From: G963674665 sp964609625
GTDB lineage: Bacteria > Desulfobacterota > Desulfovibrionia > Desulfovibrionales > Desulfovibrionaceae
Length of the DNA: 47,465 nucleotides
Assembly: GCA_964609625.1 (NCBI GenBank)
Contig: CAZSRS010000034.1
Coordinates: 1 to 47,465, forward strand
Direction: 5' to 3'
Below are positions 8,308 through 17,071 of the stretch, piece by piece (position 1 is the first letter of the stretch; each line of letters starts with the position of its first letter). The position numbers and the translations under genes are program-made. Under the pieces are notes generated by a model. That model was not told the origin of the DNA and searched no databases. It saw only the letters and a list, made by a program, of their open reading frames with translations.

Positions 8308-8958
8308 TCAATCCCTGAGGGAACAGAATCGGTCTACGTCGATGGACTCGAACGTCCTGTTGATCTGCAAGATGCCTATGCCCATGATGAACACCGCCAC
8401 GAACAGGTCCAGGAGGATGGACAGCTCGAGCCACGTGGCGCTCTGTTCGGCAAGGGGCGCGCCAAAAAGATAAATGCCGTTTTCCAGGACCAAGTAGCCC
8501 ACCACCTGGGTCAGGGCCTTGCGCCGGCCGATGATCAGCAGCATGCCGGTAAGGATGGTGGTCACCGCGGCGGGGATCAGCAGCCCTCCGAACGCGCCCA
8601 CCGGCATGGGCAGACAGCTACGCAGCCAGAATCCGAACAGGATGCACCCCACGCCGCAGGCGATGGACAGGTTGAAGCCGACAAAGGGCTCGACCATGCG
8701 CGTCACACGCACCAGCCGCAGGGTGCGCCCCAGGACCCAGGGAAAAATAATGGCCTTGGTGCAGAAGAACACCGCGCACATCACGATCACCGGTACGGTC
8801 GTGTCATGACCGCTCCCCAGCATCAGGGGCGTGAGGGAAAGCAAGGCGCCCTGGACGCCGGCCAATTGGATGAGACGAACCATCCGACTCGCCCCCAGCA
8901 TGACGATGTCCGTGAAGATCAGACCGATCAACACGGCTTCGAGAAACAGGTCCACCAC
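8308..8958 (-). CDS. Ehr/HyfE-like membrane subunit
   Basis: The protein is 216 residues with a GTG start at 8958, next to the stop of the HyfC-like gene (TAG at 8959-8961). It is almost entirely hydrophobic, with about six predicted transmembrane helices (for example VIVMCAVFFCTKAIIFPWVL and LLIPAAVTTILTGMLLIIG). The VGYLVLENGIYLFG segment is characteristic of HyfE and NuoK-like proteins, including the buried glutamate thought to take part in ion transfer. The length matches E. coli HyfE (about 216 residues). It probably forms part of the membrane arm joining the HyfC-like and antiporter-like subunits. Confidence 0.87.
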   Translation of the reverse strand: MVDLFLEAVLIGLIFTDIVMLGASRMVRLIQLAGVQGALLSLTPLMLGSGHDTTVPVIVMCAVFFCTKAIIFPWVLGRTLRLVRVTRMVEPFVGFNLSIACGVGCILFGFWLRSCLPMPVGAFGGLLIPAAVTTILTGMLLIIGRRKALTQVVGYLVLENGIYLFGAPLAEQSATWLELSILLDLFVAVFIMGIGILQINRTFESIDVDRFCSLRD

Positions 8959-9858
8959 CTACCTCCACAGGCCGATGATCAGGGCCAGGGCCGAACACGC
9001 CCAGGCGCTGACCAGCAATTTGGGGACACGGGGCATGCTCAGCCTGGCCATGCTCGACTCCACCACCCCCACCAGCGCGGCCATGACCAGGATCAGCAGC
9101 ACCGGCAGCCAGAGCCAGGACGCCTCCAGCCGGGGCAGGAACAGCCCGGACAGCAACGCCGCGTAGATCCACAGCTTCAATCCCGAACCATACAGGATCA
9201 GGGCCTGGTCCGGTCCGGAGTGGTCCAGGACCATGACCTCGTGGATCATGGTCAGCTCCAGGTGGGTGTTCGGGTCGTCCACGGGGATGCGCGCGTTCTC
9301 AACCAACAACAACAGCAGCAAGGCCACGGCCACCAGGAACGTCTCCGGTCCCAGGGTCTTTGGCGCCGAGAACATCGTGGCCAGGGTCATGCCTTGCCCC
9401 GAATCGATGGCAGCCAACAGCGTCAGGAACAGGACCGGCTCGGCCAGGGCGCCGAACGCCGCCTCCCGGCTGGCTCCCATACCCTCGAAGCTCGATCCCG
9501 TGTCCAGCGCGGCCAGGATCACGCCCAGGCGCGACAGCGTCAGCACGTAGGCAGCCACGATGAAATCGCCCTCGAAGGACAGGAGCCCCGGCCGTCCCCC
9601 CAGGGGGAGCATGCCCAGCACCACCAGGGGGCATGCCGCCGCCAGCACCGGCCCGACACGGAAAATCCAGGTGGTGGTCCGGCTGATGACCAGGCCCTTG
9701 CGCAAGAGCCGCCAGAGGTCGTAGTAGGTCTGGAGCAGGGGCTTGCCGCGACGCCCTGCCGCCATGGCCTTGACCCGGTTCACCACGCCGAACAGCAGCG
9801 GTGACAGCACCAGGGCCAGAACCACGTTGCACACAGCCTCGATGCGCATCGCCATCAC
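8959..9858 (-). CDS. Ehr/HyfC-like membrane anchor subunit (NuoH family)
   Basis: The protein is 299 residues, starting with GTG at 9858 in a GTGA overlap with the upstream stop. It has about eight transmembrane helices. NuoH-family marks include KPLLQTYYDLWRLLRKG near the N terminus, the cytoplasmic loop GMGASREAAFGALAEP, and ENARIPVDDPNTHLELTMIH, the acidic loop that in complex I contacts the quinone site and in hydrogenases joins the large subunit to the membrane arm. The length fits HyfC and HycD (about 310). It links the soluble electron-transfer module to the ion-pumping subunits. Confidence 0.88.
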   Translation of the reverse strand: MMAMRIEAVCNVVLALVLSPLLFGVVNRVKAMAAGRRGKPLLQTYYDLWRLLRKGLVISRTTTWIFRVGPVLAAACPLVVLGMLPLGGRPGLLSFEGDFIVAAYVLTLSRLGVILAALDTGSSFEGMGASREAAFGALAEPVLFLTLLAAIDSGQGMTLATMFSAPKTLGPETFLVAVALLLLLLVENARIPVDDPNTHLELTMIHEVMVLDHSGPDQALILYGSGLKLWIYAALLSGLFLPRLEASWLWLPVLLILVMAALVGVVESSMARLSMPRVPKLLVSAWACSALALIIGLWR

Positions 9859-11843
9859 CTCAGTTTCCAGATCAACAAGGCCATGAGCGTGACCATGATA
9901 TACAAGATGTACAAGTTGATACGGCCGTGCTGCAGGGCCTTGAGCGTGTCACACAGCCGGGCCACGAACCGGAACAGCGGATCGAGCAGGAACTCCCGCG
10001 CCAGATCGTCGGCGCTCTCTTGCACGGCCCCGGGTCCAGGGAAGAAACCCCGCGGATCCTGGACCTGTCGGCGCAGGCCCGTGGCACCGCGCACCATCCG
10101 CGCCAGGGGATGGCTGAAGGAGGACGGGCTGTACTGCATGCGCACCGTGGGCTCGGCATAGCCGCAGTCCCAGGTCCGGAAGCGACGCGTCATACGCGAT
10201 CCAGGGAGCGTCATGCGCAGCAGCGCGATTCCCGCCACGGCGGCCATCACTCCCGCCGCGACGAGCACCACCCGCCACAACAGGCCCTGGGTTTCGACGA
10301 CCGCTTCGAGAGGATAGCCGGAAGCCCCGAACAGCGGCGCGGCGCCGGACGCGGCCAGGGAGAAGAGCCAGGGTGCCGCCAGACCGCCCAGGGTGCAGAA
10401 CATCGCCAGCAGGCCCATGGGGCCGAGCATCGAGCGATTCGGATCCCTGGCCGCCTCGGCCGCCGGAGTACGGGGCATGCCGAGAAAGGCCATGCCGTGC
10501 GCCCTGGCGAAACACGCCAGGGCCAAACCGCCCACGCTCGCCAGCCCAGCCAGTCCAGCGATGGCTGTCAGCCGTGCGGACAGCTCCTGGGTCTGCCAGC
10601 CGCCGGCCAGGGACAGGTACATGAGAAATTCACCGGCAAAGCCGTTGAACGGCGGCAGTCCCACGATGGCGGCCGAGCCGATGACAAAGCACAGCGCTGT
10701 CCTGGGCATTCCTTTGCCCAGGCCGCCTAGCGCGTCCAGCACCGCCGTGCCCGCCACCTTGATCACCGCTCCCACCCCGAGAAAGAGCAGGCCCTTGAAG
10801 GCCGTATGGTTGAGCACGTGCAACATGGCGCCGGCAAAAGCCATCAACGCGGCCTTCGGATGACCGGCGGCCTGGGCGGTCAGACCCGCGCCCAGTCCCA
10901 GGGCCACGATGCCCATGTTCTCCACCGTGCTCAGTGCCAGCAAACGCTTCAGGTCCTTCTGCACCAGGGCCGAGAACATGGCGTAAAGCGCCGTGGCCAG
11001 TCCCCAGAGCAGGAGCAGCGGTCCCTGCCAGGGCTGGAGCGGTCCCAGGAACTCAATGAACCGGAACAGTCCATAGGCCCCGGCGTTGACCAGGGCGCCG
11101 GACATCAGCGCGGACACATGGCTGGGCGCGGCAGGATGCGCCTCTGGCAACCAGACATGCAGGGGGGCGAGTCCTGCCTTGGCGCCGAATCCCACCAATG
11201 CCAGACAAAAGCATAGCCCGGCCGTGGACGCCGGCAGGACGGCTGCCCCGCTCCGCCAGGCCTCGAACAGAAAGCTCCCTGGCTCCTTGGCCAGCAGCAC
11301 CATGAGCACCAGCAACACCGCGGCCCCAAGGTGCGCCGCCACCAGGTACACCCAGGCAGCCTCGCGCACCAAGGCCTTCTCGTCGTGGAAGGACACCAGG
11401 AAAAAGGGCGCCAGGGACATGACCTCCCAGCACAGGAGGAACAGGAACCCGTCGTCCACCGCGCAGACCAGGGCCATGCCCGCTGCCGTGAGATTGAAGA
11501 AGCACCAGTGGGCCGCCAGCGCGAATTCGTGCACTTGACCGAGATAGCCCCGGCCGTAGACCGCGCACAGGGGCGCGAGCACGAACACGGGCAGGAGAAA
11601 GAAGCGGGACAGGGCGTCGAGCCTGAAGGACAGCGAGCCGAAAGGCAGGTGCAGCGGCGCCTGGAAGACCTCCACCGTGGAGAACGATGTTGCGACGAGA
11701 GCCGCGAGGCCGAGAACGGATCCCACCACGGTGATCGCCGGGCCGAAAGTCCTGGTGATCCGGGACCCGAAAACCAGACCGACCAGGAGCGTGGCCAGAC
11801 CTCCGAGGAGCAGGACCACGACAGCCGCAAGGAAAAGGAACAT
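9855..11843 (-). CDS. Ehr/HyfB-like proton-translocating membrane subunit (NuoL family)
   Basis: The protein is 662 residues, starting at ATG 11843 with GAGGG nearby, and is the first gene of the six-gene Ehr-like operon. It has about 14-16 transmembrane helices. Family marks include CWEVMSLAPFFLV (the conserved helix-5 glutamate), GAKAGLAPLHVWLPEAHPAAPS (helix-7 lysine and following histidine), LVQKDLKRLLALSTVENMG and MLHVLNHTAFKGLLFLG. The extra C-terminal length beyond NuoN/M fits HyfB (about 672 residues). A probable sigma-70 promoter lies at 11914-11942. It is downstream of ackA on the same strand with 168 bases between, so read-through from pta-ackA is possible and would link this complex to acetate formation. 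Confidence 0.9.
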   Translation of the reverse strand: MFLFLAAVVVLLLGGLATLLVGLVFGSRITRTFGPAITVVGSVLGLAALVATSFSTVEVFQAPLHLPFGSLSFRLDALSRFFLLPVFVLAPLCAVYGRGYLGQVHEFALAAHWCFFNLTAAGMALVCAVDDGFLFLLCWEVMSLAPFFLVSFHDEKALVREAAWVYLVAAHLGAAVLLVLMVLLAKEPGSFLFEAWRSGAAVLPASTAGLCFCLALVGFGAKAGLAPLHVWLPEAHPAAPSHVSALMSGALVNAGAYGLFRFIEFLGPLQPWQGPLLLLWGLATALYAMFSALVQKDLKRLLALSTVENMGIVALGLGAGLTAQAAGHPKAALMAFAGAMLHVLNHTAFKGLLFLGVGAVIKVAGTAVLDALGGLGKGMPRTALCFVIGSAAIVGLPPFNGFAGEFLMYLSLAGGWQTQELSARLTAIAGLAGLASVGGLALACFARAHGMAFLGMPRTPAAEAARDPNRSMLGPMGLLAMFCTLGGLAAPWLFSLAASGAAPLFGASGYPLEAVVETQGLLWRVVLVAAGVMAAVAGIALLRMTLPGSRMTRRFRTWDCGYAEPTVRMQYSPSSFSHPLARMVRGATGLRRQVQDPRGFFPGPGAVQESADDLAREFLLDPLFRFVARLCDTLKALQHGRINLYILYIMVTLMALLIWKLR

Positions 11844-11913
11844 GCCGAAACCCTCGAGTGGCGTTGGCGGCCGTCCCTCACGATTTCATAGGGGGGCGGT
11901 CAGAAACCGCAGA

Positions 11914-11942
11914 GCAATATGCCTTTCACCCAGCAGTGTCAA
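11914..11942 (-). promoter_or_regulatory. Candidate sigma-70 promoter for the Ehr-like operon
   Basis: Reading the minus strand, a perfect TTGACA (plus-strand 11937-11942) is followed after 17 bases by TATTGC (11914-11919), a weak -10 box with 3 of 6 consensus bases. It lies about 70 bases upstream of the HyfB-like start. The -35 box is strong and the -10 box poor, so an activator might be needed or the match may be chance. Confidence 0.35.
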
Positions 11943-12011
11943 CAACTCACGCGGAGCTGAAATCACATTACTGCATTCCCCGCCGCATGCCCAGAAGCAA
12001 GAGCGCGACAA

Positions 12012-13265
12012 TCAGTCCGCGTGGGCGCAGACCCGCGCCGGATCGACGCTACCGACCACCTCCACTGTCTGGCGTGCGATTTCCATCTCCTCGTTGGTGG
12101 GGATCACGAAGACGCGGACAGTGGCCTCAGGGGCCGAAATCTCCCCGGCGCGCCCACCCACCGCGGCCAGATTGCGCCCCTGGTCCAGGGCCACTCCCAG
12201 GTGTTCGAGCCCTACGCAGCTGCGCCGCCGCACCTCGGGATCGTTTTCCCCGATGCCCGCGGTGAAGACCACGGCGTCGCACGGACCCACCACCGCCAGG
12301 TAGGCCCCGATAAAGCGTTTGACGCGGTAGGCGAACATGTCCAAAGCCAGTTCCGCGCCCCGGTGGTTATTGGCCCGCAGGGCGTGCACGTCGCGCATGT
12401 CGTTGACGCCGCAGATGCCCTTGAGTCCGCTCTCTGTGTTCAGCGCCCGATCGATGGCGGCGATGTCCAACCCCTTGGTCCGGGCCAGGAATGCCGGGAT
12501 GGCCGGGTCGATGTCCCCGCAACGAGTGCCCATCATCAACCCGGCCATGGGCGTCAGGCCCAGGCTGGTGTCCACGGCGCGCCCCCTGCGTATGGCGGCC
12601 ATGCTGCAACCGTTGCCAAGATGGATGGTGATGCACGAGGTGTCTTCCGGCGACTTGCCCAGGGTGTGGGCGAGCGCGTTGAATACGAAGCCATGGGACG
12701 TGCCGTGGAAGCCATACTTGCGCAGCCCCAGTTCCTCGTACAGTTCGTACGGCAAGGGATAGAGAAAGGAAGTCGGGGGCATGCCCTGGAAAAAGGCGGT
12801 GTCGAACACAGCCACCTGCGGCGCACCAGGAATCAGATGCATGGCGGCCTCGATACCGACGCGGTTGGCCGGATTGTGCAGCGGTGCAAGGGGTTCCACC
12901 TCGCGGATGGCCTCGAGTACGGCGGCATCCACCCGAACCGGTCGTGCAAAGGTCTCGCCGCCGTGGACCACCCGGTGCCCCACGGCGTGGACCTCGGACA
13001 GGTCATGGATGGGGGCGGCGCCGTTCGCCGTAAGCAGGTGAAGCGCCCGATACAGGGCCGCGTCGTGGGCCTCGAACCGCTCTTCCAGGACTTGTCCCGA
13101 AGCTAGGGGAGTGCCTGGGTGCAATGTCTGGGTCAGCCGTCCGCCGGGTTCGCCGATGCGCTCCACCAGTCCCGTGGCCAGGACCCTCGGCCCGCTGCCG
13201 TTGGCCATGGCGAAAAGCTTGTATTTGAGCGAGGAACTGCCGGAGTTGATCACGAGTACGTTCAC
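12012..13265 (-). CDS. ackA: Acetate kinase
   Basis: The protein is 417 residues with a GTG start at 13265 preceded by GGGGGGAG; the start overlaps the stop of pta (GTGA), so the two are translationally coupled. It converts acetyl phosphate and ADP to acetate and ATP in the cytoplasm, the substrate-level ATP step of organic-acid oxidation. Signature elements are all present: VLVINSGSSSLKYKLF (N-terminal acetate kinase signature with the catalytic Asn), HRVVHGGETF (substrate-binding Arg), FDTAFFQGMPP (catalytic Asp), YGFHGTSHGFV (second signature), HLGNGCSMAAI and GTRCGDIDPAIPAFL (transition-state Arg). The length is slightly above the usual 400. The following gene is the Ehr-like operon on the same strand. 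Confidence 0.97.
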   Translation of the reverse strand: MNVLVINSGSSSLKYKLFAMANGSGPRVLATGLVERIGEPGGRLTQTLHPGTPLASGQVLEERFEAHDAALYRALHLLTANGAAPIHDLSEVHAVGHRVVHGGETFARPVRVDAAVLEAIREVEPLAPLHNPANRVGIEAAMHLIPGAPQVAVFDTAFFQGMPPTSFLYPLPYELYEELGLRKYGFHGTSHGFVFNALAHTLGKSPEDTSCITIHLGNGCSMAAIRRGRAVDTSLGLTPMAGLMMGTRCGDIDPAIPAFLARTKGLDIAAIDRALNTESGLKGICGVNDMRDVHALRANNHRGAELALDMFAYRVKRFIGAYLAVVGPCDAVVFTAGIGENDPEVRRRSCVGLEHLGVALDQGRNLAAVGGRAGEISAPEATVRVFVIPTNEEMEIARQTVEVVGSVDPARVCAHAD

Positions 13266-15385
13266 TGCTCCCCCCTGTCCGCATGGTTGGCCGTGTTCTG
13301 GGCCTGAATGGCGGTGATGGTTACTGTGTTCACGATATCGGCCACGGTGCAGCCGCGCGAGAGATCGTTGACCGGCTTGTTCAATCCCTGAAGCACGGGT
13401 CCCACGGCCACGGCCGAAGCGGCTCGCTGCACGGCCTTGTAGGTGCTGTTGCCGGCGTTGAGGTCGGGAAAGATGAAGACCGTGGCCCGCCCCGCGACCT
13501 TGCTCCCCGGAAGCTTGGAGGCGGCCACGCCGGGGTCGATGGCCGCGTCGTACTGCATGGGTCCTTCGATGAGCAGTTCCGGAGCCATGTTCCGGGCCAG
13601 CTCCGCGGCCTCGCGGACCTTGTCCACGTCCGCGCCGCTCCCCGAGTCGCCGGTGGAATAGGAGAGCATGGCCACCCTGGGTTCCACGCCGAACTGTCGC
13701 GCGGTGTATGCCGAAGTCACGGTGATTTCGGCCAATTGTCGGGGGTTCGGATTGGGATTCACCGCGCAGTCGCCGAAGACCAGCACTCTGTCCGCCAGGC
13801 ACATGAAGAACACGCTGGAGACGATGGAGATGCCGGGCCTGGTCTTGATGATCTGCAGGGCCGGTCTGATGGTCTGCTGCGTCGTGGTGATGGACCCGGA
13901 GACCATGCCGTCGGCCGCGCCCTGCTGGACCATCATGGTTCCATAGTACGTGGGATCGGCCAGCAGATCGCGGGCGACCTCCTCGGTAATGCCCTTGGCC
14001 TTGCGCATTTCGTGGAAGGCCCGCCAATAGGTCTCGTACATGTCGGAGCTGACCGGATCCACGATATCCACGTCGCGCATGTTCAAACCCAATTGGGAAA
14101 CGCGCGCCCGGACCTCGGCGGGATTGCCCAGGATGGTCAGACGTGCCACCCCGCGCCGGTGCAGGATGTCCGCCGCCATGAGGATACGGTCGGAGTTCCC
14201 CTCCGGGAGCACGATGTGCTTCACGTCGGTTTTGGCCTTTTCGATAAGTCCATACTCGAACATCTTCGGGGAAAGCCTGGTGGAACGCCGGGCCGCAAGC
14301 CGCTCGCTCAATTCCCTGGCGTCCACGTACCGCTCGAAAAACCCCAGAGCCGTGGCGATCTTTTTCTGATCCTGCGGCTCGATGCGGCCGTGCAGGTCCA
14401 TGAGGGTCCGCGTCACCTTGTAGGTGTGCCCCCCAGCCACCAACACCGGCAGGGGCGGGCCCGACCACCCCTCGATGAGCTTGCGCACGTTCTTGTCAGG
14501 GGCCATGCCGCCGGTGAGCACCACTCCCGCCACGTGCGGAAAGGCCGAGGACTGACGCGAAGCCAGACAGGCCAGGACGATGTCCGAACGGTCCCCCGGG
14601 GTGATGATCAGGCTGCCCTGCTGGATGTAGTCCAGGAAATGCTCCGCATGCATGGCCGCCACCAGGTAGTCCTCCACGTGGGTGGAGAGCATATTCTGGC
14701 CGTAGAGCACCACGGCATCCAGCCATTTGGCCACATCGGCGATGGTCGGCCTGCCCAGGGTATTCTCCTCGGGGATCACGTAGACGAGACAGTCGCGGCC
14801 TTCCCTGGTGTGGCAGGTGAGCGCGGAGCGCACCTGTTCCGGATCCTCGATCTCGGCCCGGTTGACGATGGTGGCCAGGATGTCCAGCCCCTTGTCCTCG
14901 AAGGAATCGATGGTCAGCTGCGTGGACGCGATGATCTCGTCCAGGTCCTTGCCCTGCCCGTTGGAGACCAGGAGCACGGGGCACCCCAGGTTGGCCGCGA
15001 TCTCGGCGTTGATATCCGCCTCGAAGGCCTTGTCGCCACCGATGAAATCCGTGCCCTCGCAAAGCACGAAGTCGTATGACGACTCCAGCTCCTTGTACTT
15101 GGCGAGCACACTCTCGAGGATCAGGGCGTGCTTGCCTCGGTTGATCAGCTCCCTGACCTCGCCCAGGGTATGCACGAAGGCGTCCTCGTAGCGCATGCCC
15201 AGAAAAAAGTTGGAAAGGATGAGATTGATGTCGTGGTCCTTGCCGCCGGTACGGGAGCCGCTGATGATCGGTCGGAAAAAGGCGACGCTGCGCACCTCGC
15301 GCAGCAGGAGTTGCATGATGCCGAGGCAGATCGCCGACTTGCCGCTACGGGGTTCCGTGGTGACGATGTAAAGGCTCTTGGCCAT
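13262..15385 (-). CDS. pta: Phosphate acetyltransferase, long form
   Basis: The protein is 707 residues. The start is ATG 15385 (MAKSLYIVTTEPRSGKSAI) with AAGGTGG before it; an upstream in-frame extension runs into a leader hairpin and lacks coding character. It converts acetyl-CoA and phosphate to acetyl phosphate. It has the three-part long-Pta layout: an N-terminal BioD-like P-loop domain (Walker A-like TEPRSGKS near residue 9), a middle DRTGG domain (about residues 215-330), and a C-terminal PTA_PTB catalytic domain from about residue 390 (VLPEGNSDRILMAADIL, GMVSGSITTTQQTIRPALQ, and SYSTGDSGSGADVDKVREA). It is first in the pta-ackA pair, downstream of the regulator genes on the same strand. 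The leader carries a 12-bp inverted repeat that would reach the ribosome-binding site. Confidence 0.96.
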   Translation of the reverse strand: MAKSLYIVTTEPRSGKSAICLGIMQLLLREVRSVAFFRPIISGSRTGGKDHDINLILSNFFLGMRYEDAFVHTLGEVRELINRGKHALILESVLAKYKELESSYDFVLCEGTDFIGGDKAFEADINAEIAANLGCPVLLVSNGQGKDLDEIIASTQLTIDSFEDKGLDILATIVNRAEIEDPEQVRSALTCHTREGRDCLVYVIPEENTLGRPTIADVAKWLDAVVLYGQNMLSTHVEDYLVAAMHAEHFLDYIQQGSLIITPGDRSDIVLACLASRQSSAFPHVAGVVLTGGMAPDKNVRKLIEGWSGPPLPVLVAGGHTYKVTRTLMDLHGRIEPQDQKKIATALGFFERYVDARELSERLAARRSTRLSPKMFEYGLIEKAKTDVKHIVLPEGNSDRILMAADILHRRGVARLTILGNPAEVRARVSQLGLNMRDVDIVDPVSSDMYETYWRAFHEMRKAKGITEEVARDLLADPTYYGTMMVQQGAADGMVSGSITTTQQTIRPALQIIKTRPGISIVSSVFFMCLADRVLVFGDCAVNPNPNPRQLAEITVTSAYTARQFGVEPRVAMLSYSTGDSGSGADVDKVREAAELARNMAPELLIEGPMQYDAAIDPGVAASKLPGSKVAGRATVFIFPDLNAGNSTYKAVQRAASAVAVGPVLQGLNKPVNDLSRGCTVADIVNTVTITAIQAQNTANHADRGEQ

Positions 15386-15394
15386 ATGTCCACC

Positions 15395-15451
15395 TTGTTT
15401 CGGATGCTGTGGTGGCCCCACCCGTGTGTGGGCCCGACACATCCGAAACAA
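15395..15451 (-). promoter_or_regulatory. Inverted repeat/hairpin in the pta leader
   Basis: Perfect 12-base arms, TTGTTTCGGATG at 15395-15406 and CATCCGAAACAA at 15440-15451, flank a 33-base GC-rich centre that can itself fold partly (GTGGCCCC / GGGCCCGAC regions). In the pta mRNA the 3' arm ends in AA immediately before GGUGG, so folding would cover part of the Shine-Dalgarno sequence. It could be a translational control hairpin or a DNA operator. There is no uridine run, so it is unlikely to be a simple terminator. Confidence 0.6.
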
Positions 15452-15637
15452 AATGCGTGCCGCCATGAATATCGTTTAAAATCAAATGGATACCGACTCG
15501 CCTTGACGGTCGGCAGCATGGTGGCCGTCCGAAAGGCCGGACGTGGGCCCTTGAAGGCGGCGCGTAATACCGTCAGGTGCGTGATACGGGCGTTTCCACG
15601 ATCCCAGACCGAATTCCGAAAATCCGGACAACCTGGA

Positions 15638-17059
15638 TCACGCCGACAGACCGTACTTTTTAAGCAACGCGTAAAGATGGGAGCGGGACAGGCCCGAGAC
15701 GGCGGTCATGCGGGGAATGTCGCCGGAAGTGTCGCGGAGCAGTGCTTCCAGGTAGGTCTTTTCCACACGGGCCTTGACCTCCTTGAGCGGAGGGAGTTCC
15801 GTGTCCTCGAAAATCCCGTTCGAGGGCGTGATCAGGGGAACCGGGGGCTCGCCGGCCCCCCCGGCGTCCACGCCGCGCCGCTCGATCTGCGCCTTGGCCG
15901 CGGCTATACGCAGCTCCCGGGGCAGGTGCTTGGTATACAGGGTGGGTTCCGTCCCGCCGACCACCAACGTGCGCTCCAGGACATTGAACAACTCGCGCAC
16001 GTTGCCCGGCCAATGATAGCCCTCCAGGACCTGGAAAAAATCCTCGGCAAAACCCTTGATGGGCATCCGATAGCGTTTGCACAGGCGGCTCACATGGCTG
16101 ATACACAGGGGGCGTATGTCCTCGAGGCGTTCTCGAAGGGACGGAATGGCTATTTCCACTGTCTTGAGACGAAAATACAGGTCTTTCCGAAAACCCTCGG
16201 CTTCGACCATCTCCCCCAGGTCACGATTGGTGGCCGAGATCAGCCGAAAATTGCTCGTCACTTCCCGTGTTTCGCCAACGGGGCGGAAGCGACGCTCCTG
16301 GAGCACGCGAAGAAAGGCCTTCTGGATCGACATGGGCATCTCGCCCACCTCGTCCAGGAACAGCGTGCCCTTGTCCGCGGCCTTGACCAGTCCCGTGGAG
16401 TCGCTGAACGCGCCGGTGAAGGCGCCCTTGCGGTGGCCGAACAGGGTGCTCTCCACCAGGCTTTCCATCAGGGCCGCGCAATCCACGACCACGAAGGACT
16501 CGGCGGCCCGGAGGCTGTTGGCGTGGATGATGCGGGAAATGCACTCCTTGCCGGTGCCGGTCTCGCCCGTGACCAGGACATTGGCGTCCGAGGCGCTGGC
16601 TAGGGCCACCTTGTCGAAGACCGTGCGCATGATCTTGCTGCCCCCCACCACCCCATCCAGGTTCAGGGCCACTGGCGCGGACTTTTCCCGCTTTTCCCCG
16701 CGGTATTTGATGGCCCGCTCCAGGGACAGGGAGATGTCCTTGATGGAGGACGGCTTGACCAGATAATCCCAGGCCCCGCCGTTGAAGGCGACCTCCGCGC
16801 CATTGGGGTCGCCCTTGCCGGTGAGGATGATGATCTCCGGAGGCTCGGGCAGTTCGTTGAGCGCGGGCAGCAGACTCAGGCCGTTGCCGTCCGGGAGGCG
16901 GATGTCCAGGAAGACCACGTCCGGGGCTTCCAGGGCAATGCTCCGCCGGGCCTGGTCCAGGGACGCCGCCGGCAAGGGCTCGTGCCCCATGCGTGCGATG
17001 AGACTCTCCATGGTCTCCAGTACGTCTATGTCGTCGTCGATGATCAGGACTCTGGCCAC
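15638..17059 (-). CDS. Sigma-54-dependent response regulator (NtrC family, LurR-like)
   Basis: The protein is 473 residues with a GTG start at 17059 and GGAGGG upstream, 12 bases after the kinase gene. Residues 1-120 form a receiver (VLIIDDDIDV, phosphorylation Asp in VVFLDIRLPDG, switch Lys in YLVKPSS). Residues about 135-375 are the AAA+ domain, with Walker A GETGTGKE, the sigma-54 contact loop GAFTGA, Walker B GTLFLDEVGEM, and an arginine-finger region (FRKDLYFRL). The C terminus is a Fis-type helix-turn-helix (DIPRMTAVSGLSRSHLYALLKKYG). In Desulfovibrio, a sigma-54 regulator/kinase pair sits beside the lactate-oxidation genes and controls them (LurR type); position and architecture here agree, so it probably activates the PFOR operon and perhaps pta-ackA. 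Confidence 0.93.
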   Translation of the reverse strand: MARVLIIDDDIDVLETMESLIARMGHEPLPAASLDQARRSIALEAPDVVFLDIRLPDGNGLSLLPALNELPEPPEIIILTGKGDPNGAEVAFNGGAWDYLVKPSSIKDISLSLERAIKYRGEKREKSAPVALNLDGVVGGSKIMRTVFDKVALASASDANVLVTGETGTGKECISRIIHANSLRAAESFVVVDCAALMESLVESTLFGHRKGAFTGAFSDSTGLVKAADKGTLFLDEVGEMPMSIQKAFLRVLQERRFRPVGETREVTSNFRLISATNRDLGEMVEAEGFRKDLYFRLKTVEIAIPSLRERLEDIRPLCISHVSRLCKRYRMPIKGFAEDFFQVLEGYHWPGNVRELFNVLERTLVVGGTEPTLYTKHLPRELRIAAAKAQIERRGVDAGGAGEPPVPLITPSNGIFEDTELPPLKEVKARVEKTYLEALLRDTSGDIPRMTAVSGLSRSHLYALLKKYGLSA

Positions 17060-17071
17060 GTTGTCCCTCCA

